NCBI GenBank assembly: GCA_030431255.1
Contig: JAUIJL010000002.1
Location: 62,001-126,000 of the forward strand
Direction: 5' to 3'
Origin: Thermoanaerobaculia bacterium
Lineage (GTDB): Bacteria; Acidobacteriota; Thermoanaerobaculia; Multivoradales; J023
DNA: 64,000 nt
Shown one piece after another: positions 1 to 8,090 of the stretch (position 1 is its first letter; each line of letters opens with the position of its first letter). The translations under genes and the position numbers were made by a program. Below the pieces are notes generated by a model, which saw only the letters and a list, made by a program, of their open reading frames with translations, ran no database searches and was not told the origin of the DNA.

Positions 1-1230
1 ACGGGGACATCCGTCGGGACATTCCGAGGAGCCGGCCGCCATGATGGTGCGGAATTGATGCACCGGGTCGGTATAACCATGGTTGAAGGTGAACGGGGAA
101 TTTTCCACCGGCCCCGTCCACTGATGCAGACCCGCCTGAATATGACCCAGCTCATGCTGGAACGTATAGCCGGGTGACACACAAAATTGATTGACGTAGC
201 AGAAGGCAAAGGCCGCGTGGGCTGTGGATACCTCTTCCATGATGAAAGCCCGCCCACAACCGCCGCCGTTCTCATTGCTGACGATGAGCATGACCAAGTC
301 CGCCGCCACGAGATCACGGATCCCGTGCACCTCGTCCATGAATCCGTCGTCTTGGCCTTGGAGCAAATCCCTGGGGTCGCCGGCGCCGGACGTCTCGTCG
401 AAATCGGTCTGCCCGCTGTGGACCAAGCGCAAGCGGTGATCGATCCCGCTGGTTTCATAGCTGAGATTGGTCTCGGTCACACCCAGGTCCAACAAATTCT
501 CCATGGCCACCACCCCGCCCACCTCGGCGAGAGAGTCAGGAGTGTAGACCACCATCAGATCTTGAATCGAGCCGTCGTCCTCGGCTCCGAGCGACGCTTC
601 GGCATCCGCCCGCCGTTGGGCTCGCGCCCAATCCGGATGGTCCAGAGGAATGGGAGCAGTGGGAAGCTCCGCGAGATTCGGGGAGCTCTCATCGACCTGG
701 TAGAGGGTGTGGACACCGTTTGCCGAGGGTCCGGCAAACGCGAGCATGAAGAGCTCACCGGCGGTACGAATCGAGCCGACCGTCACGCCGTCGCGGCTGA
801 CCAGGACCACTAGACCGATCGCGTCTCCCCGTACCCTGCCCACCCACGACAGGCTGCCCGACGGATTCTCGAAGACTTTCCAGGGCTCGGCGACGATGGT
901 TTTTCCGTCCAACAGCTCGAGCTCGATCGGTTTGCTCTGGATCAGCGCGTCGAGCCCGAGCGGATCCAATCGGACGGCCCGCCATGGGGTGCTTCCCCAA
1001 GGAGCCTCGGTGAGATAGGTCGGTGGAGCCGCGGCCTCCGCGACCGGAGCAAGAAGAGACCTAGGGCCCGTCGAGCTCGCCGCGGACACAAGGGCCGGCA
1101 CCAAGAGGGCGGACCACACGATCCACCGCAATCGACCGGCTGTGATTCTGGGGCCCCGTGATGGTCTCGTCCGTGATCCGGTCTCCGGGGACAATCCGGT
1201 CTCTAGCGAAAGCCGAGATACCCGTTTCAT
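1..1230 (-). CDS. Secreted metzincin-type zinc metalloprotease, C-terminus cut by the window edge
   Basis: The frame is open from an ATG at 1230 to base 1, so at least 410 residues are present and the C-terminus is missing. A strong Shine-Dalgarno (GGAGGAG) sits just upstream of the ATG. The N-terminus has a basic stretch followed by a hydrophobic segment (about residues 34-50), consistent with export. A long pro-region precedes the zinc motif HELGHIQAGLH at residues 359-369, with the three histidines at metzincin spacing (359, 363, 369) although the usual glycine at position 8 is alanine. A Met-turn candidate (TIMAAG) follows. This layout resembles reprolysin-like (M12/M72) peptidases; role probably extracellular protein degradation. 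It is transcribed divergently from the BNR-repeat gene, with only 14 bp between the start codons. Confidence 0.8.
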   Translation of the reverse strand, partial: MKRVSRLSLETGLSPETGSRTRPSRGPRITAGRLRWIVWSALLVPALVSAASSTGPRSLLAPVAEAAAPPTYLTEAPWGSTPWRAVRLDPLGLDALIQSKPIELELLDGKTIVAEPWKVFENPSGSLSWVGRVRGDAIGLVVLVSRDGVTVGSIRTAGELFMLAFAGPSANGVHTLYQVDESSPNLAELPTAPIPLDHPDWARAQRRADAEASLGAEDDGSIQDLMVVYTPDSLAEVGGVVAMENLLDLGVTETNLSYETSGIDHRLRLVHSGQTDFDETSGAGDPRDLLQGQDDGFMDEVHGIRDLVAADLVMLIVSNENGGGCGRAFIMEEVSTAHAAFAFCYVNQFCVSPGYTFQHELGHIQAGLHQWTGPVENSPFTFNHGYTDPVHQFRTIMAAGSSECPDGCPR

Positions 1231-1244
1231 GACAAGCTCCTCCT

Positions 1245-2765
1245 ATGATTTTCACCAGTGTACTGCAATCCCCCCTGCTCATCTTGCTCCTAGCCCTGCC
1301 TTCGGCTGCCGAGCCCAGCGCCGGTCCAGCTCCAGGAGCCGGCGCCCCGAGCTTGCCGACTTCCAACCCACAGGTCCGTCAAGTTGAGAGCGATGCCGAA
1401 GAGCGCCCGGACGATCCCTATGTCGCCGTTCCGCGATCGAGCATGGAGGTCAGCTCCGGCCGGCGGATCGACTTTCGAGGACGGGTGAGCGTGCAAGTCA
1501 ATGTGGATGACATGGGCAACAACATCGTGGGTGACGCCGCAAACGAGCCGTCCATCGCGGTGGATCCCGCAAATCCCCTACGCATGACCGCGGGCTGGCG
1601 ACAATTCGACACCATCGCTAGTAATTTCCGTCAAGCCGGCTACGCCTACACCACCGACGGAGGTCAATCCTGGACCTTTCCCGGCGTCATCGAGCCCGGC
1701 GTCTTTCGCTCGGACCCGGTGCTCGACTTCGACGCGGACGGGCAGTTTTATTACAACAGCCTCACCGGTGACCTCAGCTGCGACGTCTTTCGATCCGCGG
1801 ATGCGGGAACCAGCTGGGACTCCGGCGTCGACTCCTTCGGCGGCGACAAGCAGTGGATGAGCATCGACCGCACCTCGGGTATCGGCCGAGGCAATATCTA
1901 CCAAGTCTGGTACAACGGGGCCGGGTGCTGCTTCCCCAACAGCTTTACCCGCTCCTCCGACGGCGGAGCCTCCTTCGAGTCGCCGATTGAAATCGGCGAC
2001 GGCATTCGCCGAGGCACCACCTCGGTCGGACCCGACGGCGCGGTCTATGCGGTCGGACACCTGCCGAGCGATCTCTCGTCCTATGTGGTCGCCAAGTCCA
2101 CCACCCTCGCCGATCCCAAAGAGCCCGCCGCCTTCGACTCCGTCACGGCTGTGAATCTCGGCGGACCCATCGCCCGGGCCGTCGGGCCCAACCCCGCCGG
2201 CATGCTCGGGCAGATCTGGATCGTCGCCGACCCCGTAGACGCCGACCGCGTCTACATCCTGGCGTCCATCGACCCACCGGGCACGGACCCACTCGATATC
2301 CATTTCAGCCGCTCCACGGACGGCGGCGCCACCTGGAGCGCCCCGATCCGGGTCAACGACGACCCCACGGACAACGATGCTTGGCAATGGTTCGGCACCC
2401 TCTCCGTGGCCCCTGACGGTCGGCTCGACGCGGTCTGGAACGATACCCGCGACGACCCAAAAGGTTTCGATTCCGTCTTGTACTACGCCTCCTCCACCGA
2501 CGGAGGTCTGACCTGGTCGGCCGGTGAGCTCCTGACCCCGGCCTGGGATCCCCTGCTCGGCTTTCCCCAACAAAATAAAATCGGCGACTACTACGACATG
2601 GAGTCCCACAACGACGCCGCCCACTTGATCTACGCCGCCACCTTCAACGGCGAGCAAGACGTTTACTACCTGCGCATCGATCAAGGCGGTCTTTTCGCGG
2701 ATGGGTTTGAGGCCGGCGATACCTCGGCTTGGTCGTCCCGAACCGGCATGGCGCTTCCGAGGTGA
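1245..2765 (+). CDS. Secreted BNR/sialidase-like beta-propeller protein with DGFEAGD tail
   Basis: The 506-residue product starts with a signal-peptide-like segment (ILLLALPSAA). The body carries several Asp-box (BNR-type) signatures, for example YTTDGGQSWTF, SADAGTSW, SSDGGASF, STDGGATW and STDGGLTW, as found in sialidase-fold propellers. Asp boxes alone do not prove glycosidase activity and no sialidase catalytic Arg triad was verified, so the substrate is unknown. The last 20 residues hold a short tail (FADGFEAGDTSAW) that recurs in other exported proteins of this window and looks like an anchoring or sorting signal. The ATG at 1245 has no convincing ribosome-binding site; the neighbouring CTCCTCC is the complement of the divergent gene's Shine-Dalgarno. 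Start moderately certain. Confidence 0.8.
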   Translation: MIFTSVLQSPLLILLLALPSAAEPSAGPAPGAGAPSLPTSNPQVRQVESDAEERPDDPYVAVPRSSMEVSSGRRIDFRGRVSVQVNVDDMGNNIVGDAANEPSIAVDPANPLRMTAGWRQFDTIASNFRQAGYAYTTDGGQSWTFPGVIEPGVFRSDPVLDFDADGQFYYNSLTGDLSCDVFRSADAGTSWDSGVDSFGGDKQWMSIDRTSGIGRGNIYQVWYNGAGCCFPNSFTRSSDGGASFESPIEIGDGIRRGTTSVGPDGAVYAVGHLPSDLSSYVVAKSTTLADPKEPAAFDSVTAVNLGGPIARAVGPNPAGMLGQIWIVADPVDADRVYILASIDPPGTDPLDIHFSRSTDGGATWSAPIRVNDDPTDNDAWQWFGTLSVAPDGRLDAVWNDTRDDPKGFDSVLYYASSTDGGLTWSAGELLTPAWDPLLGFPQQNKIGDYYDMESHNDAAHLIYAATFNGEQDVYYLRIDQGGLFADGFEAGDTSAWSSRTGMALPR

Positions 2766-2791
2766 TGAATTGGTAGGTCTGAAATCCGAGC

Positions 2792-4684
2792 TCAGCCCGC
2801 CGATCCGCATCGAGTCGGCGAAAGGCTCAGGTTGATGCCTGACATGGACTCGAAGAGCAGGCGTTCTTCGTCCTCGGTGAGATGCTCCACGGTGATCGTT
2901 TCGAGGAAGAGAGTCAGGAAGCTCGAACGGAAACAGCCCCCCGCCTCCGAGAAGTCGGCGAGGGCGGCTACCAGCTCGTCGCCAATCCGGATCAGGGCGG
3001 GACGGATCTCCGCGTTGAGGTCTTTCGCGGGCTCGGCCAACGCTTCCGGCCTCGACGCCCAATCCGCCAAATAGCGGGATTGAATGGCTTTGGCAGCCTC
3101 GATCTGCATCCGATAAAACGAAGCCACCGATTCGGGATCGAGCCCGGCCGCCGAGGCGCTCTGCTTCGCTTTTTCGAGCACCACCTTCTCCCGTTCCTTA
3201 TCCTCCACCGCCAATCCGTTTTGCGCTTTGAACAGCGCGACGTCTCGCATATGGGAAAGCCGCTCGTGGATCAGCTGGAAGGCCGGCATCGGCGAGGGCC
3301 CGGCCGTCGGCTCGGCGAGGGCGTATAGGAAGGAATGGCCCCGCAGATAGAGATCTCTGCCCGCGAGCACCGCGGAGGCGCTGAAGCTGTCGTCCAGCTG
3401 GTTGCGGGCCAAGACCTCGGGCTCGTCGCTGTGGCTCAAAACGACCGTGGTGCCGTGGAGGTCGGTGACGTAAACCCTACCGTCCGCGGCGACCGGCGAG
3501 CCGTAGACATTTCGAATCCCGGGCAGGCGCATGGGTCCCGGCCGCTCGTGACCCTCGGCGGCGTCGACGCGGGTCAGCACGCCTTGGTAGTGGTTGTGGA
3601 AGTAGAGCACCCCATCGTAGAGCAAGGGTGAAGGCACGTAGGGAGTGCCCCGGGACCGGCTCCACAGCACATGCTCGGTGCCCGTGAGATCGCCCTGAGC
3701 CCCCTCGGTCTCCACACCAAAGAACACCTGATGCTCATAGCTGCTGCCGGCATAAACCCGGCTGCCGACCGCCACCGGCGACGCCACCACATTGGCCGAC
3801 AGCCCACCGACATGCCACAGCTCACGGCCGGTGGCTAGGTCATGACCCCGCAGCTGATCGGTTCCCGCCACCACGACGGTGGCTTTCCCAGATCCCCGGC
3901 CGTCCGTGTCGATCACGATCGGAGTCGACCACGACGTCCCCTGCTCGCGTTGGATTCTCCACCGGTCGACTCCGGTTTTCCGGTCCAAAGCGACCAAGAA
4001 CGACGGACCTTCATGGTCCCAAGCCAGCACCACGGTATCCCCATACAAAGCCGGCGAGCCCCCTTCCCCGTGGGCGTGTTTGATTTGCATCACCCCAAAG
4101 TCTCGCTCCCAGAGCACCTCGCCGTCGAGACTCAGGCCGTAGATGCCCTGGGAGCCGAAGGGCGCGACCAGCACCTCGCCGTCGGTCACCGGAGAGGGTG
4201 ATGCGAAGCTGCCCGAGAGATGGCGTCCTTGCCAGGGGATTTCGGTGCGCACGGTGCGGCTCCAGGCGGTAGCGCCGTCTGAGCGACGAATCGCGGCAGC
4301 TTTGAATGCATAACGTCGGCTGACTTCGGCATTGTCGTGGGCTCCCGCTGCCTCGGCACGGACCGGCTCAAAGGCGTCGCCTACCGGTACTGCCAGGGTC
4401 AGAAAGAGGTGCTCCCCCCAAATGACCGGCGTGGAGTGACCCTGCCCGGGCAGGTCTACCTTCCAACGGACGTTCTCCGTCTCGCTCCAGGTCACCGGCG
4501 GTCGCGCGTTCGGCGCCACACCCGAAGCCAGCGGTCCGCGCCATTGAGGCCATTGATTTCTGAGCTCCGAGAGCTCATCAGCCCCGGCGATCCGATGCTT
4601 CGAATCCCCCGGGACGGACGCTTCCGAGAAAACCGGCCCGCCGAAGGCGAGCCCCACACAAAAAAGTAAGCAGCTGATCCACAT
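2792..4684 (-). CDS. Exported PQQ-like beta-propeller protein (BamB-like fold)
   Basis: The 630-residue product begins with a signal peptide (CLLFCVGLAFGGPVFS). The next segment, with QWRGPLASGV and WKVDLPGQGHSTPVIWG, is the standard opening of PQQ-like/outer-membrane assembly factor BamB-type propeller proteins of Acidobacteriota and Planctomycetota. Repeated blades follow (GEVLWERDFG, TGVDRWRIQ, TGRELWHVGG, YASSPV-like strands) to about residue 460, then a helical Glu/Ala-rich C-terminal region of about 170 residues without a recognised family. No dehydrogenase catalytic residues were identified, so a binding or scaffold role is more likely than PQQ enzyme activity. It converges on the BNR gene. 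A damaged relative lies at 44963-45535. No Shine-Dalgarno is obvious at the start. Confidence 0.82.
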   Translation of the reverse strand: MWISCLLFCVGLAFGGPVFSEASVPGDSKHRIAGADELSELRNQWPQWRGPLASGVAPNARPPVTWSETENVRWKVDLPGQGHSTPVIWGEHLFLTLAVPVGDAFEPVRAEAAGAHDNAEVSRRYAFKAAAIRRSDGATAWSRTVRTEIPWQGRHLSGSFASPSPVTDGEVLVAPFGSQGIYGLSLDGEVLWERDFGVMQIKHAHGEGGSPALYGDTVVLAWDHEGPSFLVALDRKTGVDRWRIQREQGTSWSTPIVIDTDGRGSGKATVVVAGTDQLRGHDLATGRELWHVGGLSANVVASPVAVGSRVYAGSSYEHQVFFGVETEGAQGDLTGTEHVLWSRSRGTPYVPSPLLYDGVLYFHNHYQGVLTRVDAAEGHERPGPMRLPGIRNVYGSPVAADGRVYVTDLHGTTVVLSHSDEPEVLARNQLDDSFSASAVLAGRDLYLRGHSFLYALAEPTAGPSPMPAFQLIHERLSHMRDVALFKAQNGLAVEDKEREKVVLEKAKQSASAAGLDPESVASFYRMQIEAAKAIQSRYLADWASRPEALAEPAKDLNAEIRPALIRIGDELVAALADFSEAGGCFRSSFLTLFLETITVEHLTEDEERLLFESMSGINLSLSPTRCGSAG

Positions 4685-4811
4685 GGGGACAGTTTCTCAT
4701 CATTTGCCCCGAAGGCGTCCCCACGACCCGGACGGCCGGAGGAAGCGTCTCGATTCGCCAGTTTTAAGATTCCGTGAATTCTCTTTCTCGGCGTGTGAGT
4801 GCCGTTGGCTT

Positions 4812-4841
4812 CCTCATACAATCCGGCCTCATACGACCCGG
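4812..4841. repeat. 15-bp tandem duplication (two copies)
   Basis: CCTCATACAATCCGG is followed directly by CCTCATACGACCCGG, two mismatches. It lies in the 233-bp gap between the divergent PQQ-propeller and aquaporin genes. Confidence 0.8.
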
Positions 4842-4917
4842 CCGACTTCGCAAGCAGCTCGGCGGATTGCTTCGCGGACAACTCAACGGACATGGATGCG
4901 GAGAGCCCAGCCAGATC

Positions 4918-5553
4918 ATGAACAAATACGCCGTAGAGCTCATCGGCACGTTCTTTCTCGTCCTGACCGTGGGCTTGGCCGCAGGGGCCGGGCTAGCCGG
5001 TGATTTTGCTCCCTTCGCTATCGGCCTCGTGTTGATCTCGGTGATCTACGCCGGCGGTCACGTCTCGGCGGCTCACTACAATCCCGCGGTCACGCTCGCT
5101 TTTTGGCTTCGCGGGCGATGCCCATCCTCGGACGTCCTCGGATACGTCGTCGGACAGCTTCTGGGTACGGCTCTGGCCGCCGGAGCAACCCTGGTGCTGG
5201 CCGACGTCCAACGGCCTGAGCCGGCGGTTCCCGGCTTGGCCGCGATCGCCGTCGCCGAGGTGATCTTCACCTTCGCCCTCACCTGGGTCATCCTCAACGT
5301 GGCCACCGCCAAAGGCACCGAAGGCAACGGTTTTTACGGCTTGGCCATCGGCGCCGTGGTGATCGGCGGCATCTTCACCGTCGGCCCGATCTCCGGTGCG
5401 GTCTTCAATCCGGCGGTGGCGCTCGGGCTGTGTTTGCTGTCCCTGTTGGATTGGAGCGTTCTGTGGCTCTACGTGATCACTACCAGCGCCGGCGCCGCCC
5501 TGGCCGCCGTTGCGTTTAGGGCCCTCGTCACCACACGCGATAGTCTTCGGTGA
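4918..5553 (+). CDS. MIP-family aquaporin-like channel
   Basis: The 211-residue integral membrane protein has six hydrophobic segments and the two NPA boxes of the major intrinsic protein family (HYNPAV with Asn55, VFNPAV with Asn164), so it is expected to form a water or small-solute channel in the inner membrane. The ATG at 4918 was preferred to an upstream in-frame start at 4774 because MNKYAVELIGTF aligns with the normal first-helix start of aquaporins. The second NPA box is followed by Val rather than the Arg that normally forms the aromatic/arginine selectivity filter, so selectivity may differ from canonical water or glycerol channels. The stop overlaps the next start (TGATG), suggesting coupled translation. 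Confidence 0.9.
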   Translation: MNKYAVELIGTFFLVLTVGLAAGAGLAGDFAPFAIGLVLISVIYAGGHVSAAHYNPAVTLAFWLRGRCPSSDVLGYVVGQLLGTALAAGATLVLADVQRPEPAVPGLAAIAVAEVIFTFALTWVILNVATAKGTEGNGFYGLAIGAVVIGGIFTVGPISGAVFNPAVALGLCLLSLLDWSVLWLYVITTSAGAALAAVAFRALVTTRDSLR

Positions 5554-5945
5554 TGGAACCTCGAAAGGCCGAAACCTACCTCGCCCGCTTCACCCTCTTG
5601 CTGCTCGTTCCCTATGTGCCGCTCGAAACCTGGACATCCATGCCCTACGGCCTGCTCCACCCCATGTATTTGGTGGACGTGGTCGCCATGGTGTTGATGT
5701 TCTTCGGCGCTCGTCGCTCGCTCCAGGCACGACCCCGATGCTCGCCCGGCTTATTGGCCGCCGCATGGGGCTGGGCGGCCGCCAACGGCTGGCGGGCCAC
5801 CTCCTGGCGCCGGCTCGAGCTGGCGGAAGGCGGCAAGCTCGACCACGGCCGTCCAGAGCTGTGGCTCACCGGCGTCGGCACTCTCATCGCCCTGAGCTGT
5901 TTTGCCCTCAGCCTGTGGCTGGTGACCCGGGAAAGCGCCGCCTAG
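5553..5945 (+). CDS. Small integral membrane protein, unknown function
   Basis: The product has about 130 residues and three hydrophobic segments (around residues 10-25, 40-55 and 105-125) separated by a basic/aromatic loop. No family recognised. Its start (ATG at 5553, or GTG at 5550 one codon earlier) overlaps the aquaporin stop codon, so the two genes are probably co-transcribed and translationally coupled. Function could be related to the channel, but this is only inferred from position. Confidence 0.65.
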   Translation: MEPRKAETYLARFTLLLLVPYVPLETWTSMPYGLLHPMYLVDVVAMVLMFFGARRSLQARPRCSPGLLAAAWGWAAANGWRATSWRRLELAEGGKLDHGRPELWLTGVGTLIALSCFALSLWLVTRESAA

Positions 5946-5973
5946 ATTGCACGCCGGCAGATCTGCTCGACGG

Positions 5974-6564
5974 TCAGGAATTGCCGACGTCGGACACCCG
6001 AATCAAGATCCCGTTGTGGTCCTCGCAGGAATCCGTGAGGGTCGCGTATTTGGTGGTGCCCCGATCGTCCGCGGCGCACCGCTTGTCGATATCCTCTTGG
6101 CTGTGCTCCGGACCGTATTCCGTCCACCTGAAGGTGCCGTCGAGGAAAGCCGTGCGATCCGCGGCGTTGTAGTGCTGATGGGGCTCGGAATCGTGCTCAT
6201 CCGGATCCGCTTCTCGTTCCCAGGTGTGGCAAGGGTCGCCGACCGGGAAATCCAGAGTCATCTCGGTTCCGTCGGGAATGGTCAGCAGAATCGTGACGTT
6301 GAGACCGGTCCCCGAGTCTCCGGGATCTCCGGATTCCGGCACCTCTTGGCAGGACCTACCAGATCCGTCCGAGCTACCAGCGTCGCCCGAGCTCTCGCCT
6401 CCTGAGCCTTCATCGCCGGCGCTGCCACTCTCGGAGGGACCATTCTCGGAAGCACCACTCCCTGAGGTTCCGTTGTCGGTGCCCGGGCTCTCCGTGCCGG
6501 CACCTCCTCCACATCCCGCCAGCAGAAGACTCACCACACAGAGGAAGATCCACAGCAGTCGCAT
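5974..6564 (-). CDS. Lipoprotein with Ser/Gly/Glu-rich linker, unknown function
   Basis: The start was placed at the ATG at 6564, six bases after AGGAG, instead of the far upstream start of the open frame. The 196-residue product opens with a lipoprotein signal peptide and lipobox (LLLAGC), so it is probably lipid-anchored. The lipobox is followed by a low-complexity linker of roughly 60 residues made of Glu, Ser, Gly and Asp. The C-terminal domain of about 120 residues contains conserved-looking Cys, His and Trp (DPCHTWEREAD, KRCAADDRGTTK, DSCEDHNG). No family recognised. It is convergent with the small membrane protein. Confidence 0.75.
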   Translation of the reverse strand: MRLLWIFLCVVSLLLAGCGGGAGTESPGTDNGTSGSGASENGPSESGSAGDEGSGGESSGDAGSSDGSGRSCQEVPESGDPGDSGTGLNVTILLTIPDGTEMTLDFPVGDPCHTWEREADPDEHDSEPHQHYNAADRTAFLDGTFRWTEYGPEHSQEDIDKRCAADDRGTTKYATLTDSCEDHNGILIRVSDVGNS

Positions 6565-6689
6565 ATCCGGCTCCTTTGTTTTGACAGCGCTCTTCCCGGC
6601 TCGGTGCCTAGAGCAAAGCTCACGATAAGGGTCAGTGTTGGCGGAGAATCTAACACGTCCGCGCCCAACGGTTATGCTAAGTTTCACCC

Positions 6690-7376
6690 ATGAAATCGGT
6701 TCTCATCTTTTCCGTGCTGCTCGCTTGCTCAGGTGCAGCACCTGCTATCGGCCAATCGGCGCCGCCCGGCCCAACGGAGGCCGGGGTCAAACCCGCTCCA
6801 CCCTCGCGACCGTCCAGTGCCCCCACATGAGCCGGCTGACCCGGTGAGGGTGCGCCGCTCCGGGGGAGTGGCTTCGACGATCACAAATTCAGCTTTTCTC
6901 TCCGGTGGGTCGACACCGAGCTGGACCGACCGCGGTGGCGCAGCACCTTCAATTACAGTCTGCACCCTCGGCTGCAGATCGGAGTCGAGGTCAATCCGGA
7001 AGCCGACGAGGTGGGTCCCTTGCTCACTTGGTTCTTGCTCACTGAGGGCGACCGGCGGCCGGCACTTTTCTTCGGCACCAGCTCCGATCGCATCGGCTCG
7101 CCGGCGGGTGAGCAGTCCTATTTTTTGACCGCTTCCAAGCACCACCCCAGCCGACCGGTCTCCGCCTATGTCAGCCTCAACTACTCGGAATGGGATTCAG
7201 ACTTTAATTTTCCCTTCGGAGTCGAGGTCGCGCTCGGGGAGCAATTCTCCATAAGACCGATGTATGACGGCCAACGCACCCATCTGACCCTGAGCTATCA
7301 AAAGGACCGACACAGCTTTACCCTGCTGTGGGTTTGGCTGGAACGGGTCGGTGTCGCCTACTCCACCCGCTTTTAA
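6690..7376 (+). pseudogene. Disrupted secreted beta-barrel-like protein
   Basis: From an ATG at 6690 the frame gives a signal peptide (SVLIFSVLLACSGAAPA) and a Pro-rich linker, then meets two in-frame TGA codons at 6828 and 6837. The same frame then stays open from 6840 to a TAA at 7374. The downstream part has alternating hydrophobic/polar strands (SFSLRWVD, HPRLQIGVEVNP, PLLTWFLLT, YVSLNYSEWD, HSFTLLWVWLERVGVAYSTRF) ending in Phe, as in outer-membrane barrels. The stops lie between C5 and G5 runs, so paired compensating indels or sequencing error are possible. A shorter product could start at the GTG at 7011. The stop is 5 bp before the TlpA-like gene, so the two probably form an operon. 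Confidence 0.55.
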
Positions 7377-7381
7377 TCGAG

Positions 7382-8080
7382 ATGACTATGAGAACCCAAC
7401 GCCTGATCACACTGCTCGCGCTCACGTGGCTCCTCGGCACCGCCCCGTCCGCCGTCGCCCATGACGACGATCACAAAACCGAAGGCGGTGTGGACACCGC
7501 GATTTGCCATGTGTGCCGTGTGCACGAGGGCGAAACCGATGCCGAAAAGGTGGCCGCCACCGCGGTGCACGACGGCCATACCTACGGTTTCTGCTCGGTG
7601 CAATGCCGGGATAAATTCGTCAAGGATCCGGTCGCTTACCTGCCACCAGTGCTACCCCGACCGGCACCGGCTTTCCAAGCCGTGGACCTCGAAGGCGCCA
7701 CCTTCTCCTCGGAGTCTCTCCAAGGAAAATGGATATTGCTCGACTTCTGGGCCACCTGGTGTCCCCCGTGCGTCGCGGATTTGCCGAAGCTGACCGAGCT
7801 GCACCATCGCTATGCCGACCGGGGTTTTTCGGTGGTCAGCGTGTCGATCGACGAAGGTGAGAAGGCGGCCAAAAAAGTCGGGCGCATGGCGAAAAAACGT
7901 AAGGCCGGGCATCCGATACTTCTCGATTCGACGGCTTCCCCGGCTTGGTCGGCCTACCAGGTACGGGTGGTTCCGACTCAATTTTTGATCAGCCCCGAGG
8001 GGCAGATCGTGGCCCAATGGTCAGGAACCATCGATTTGGCCAAAGTTGAGGCCGAAGTGGCTGCAGCCTTTACCGACTGA
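7382..8080 (+). CDS. YHS-like metal-binding domain fused to TlpA-type thioredoxin
   Basis: The 232-residue product has a signal peptide (LITLLALTWLLGTAPSAVA) and then a His/Asp-rich patch. Residues 42-90 resemble a YHS/TRASH domain: CHVC at 42-45 and FCSVQC at 70-75, ending in the KDPVAYLP signature, probably binding a metal such as copper. Residues 93-232 form a TlpA/ResA-like thioredoxin with the redox motif WCPPC (Cys127, Cys130) and cis-Pro region VVPTQF. It is expected to act outside the cytoplasm as a thiol-disulfide reductase, perhaps in metal delivery or cytochrome maturation. It is preceded 5 bp upstream by the disrupted barrel gene and followed by the methyltransferase 10 bp downstream. 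Confidence 0.88.
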   Translation: MTMRTQRLITLLALTWLLGTAPSAVAHDDDHKTEGGVDTAICHVCRVHEGETDAEKVAATAVHDGHTYGFCSVQCRDKFVKDPVAYLPPVLPRPAPAFQAVDLEGATFSSESLQGKWILLDFWATWCPPCVADLPKLTELHHRYADRGFSVVSVSIDEGEKAAKKVGRMAKKRKAGHPILLDSTASPAWSAYQVRVVPTQFLISPEGQIVAQWSGTIDLAKVEAEVAAAFTD

Positions 8081-8090
8081 GATTCGCAAA

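Noticed and set aside
1578-3062. Long minus-strand open frame (494 codons) across the BNR gene
   Set aside because: It is antisense to a gene with clear Asp-box repeats and reads as Gly/Val/Arg-rich low-complexity sequence without motifs; typical high-GC shadow frame.
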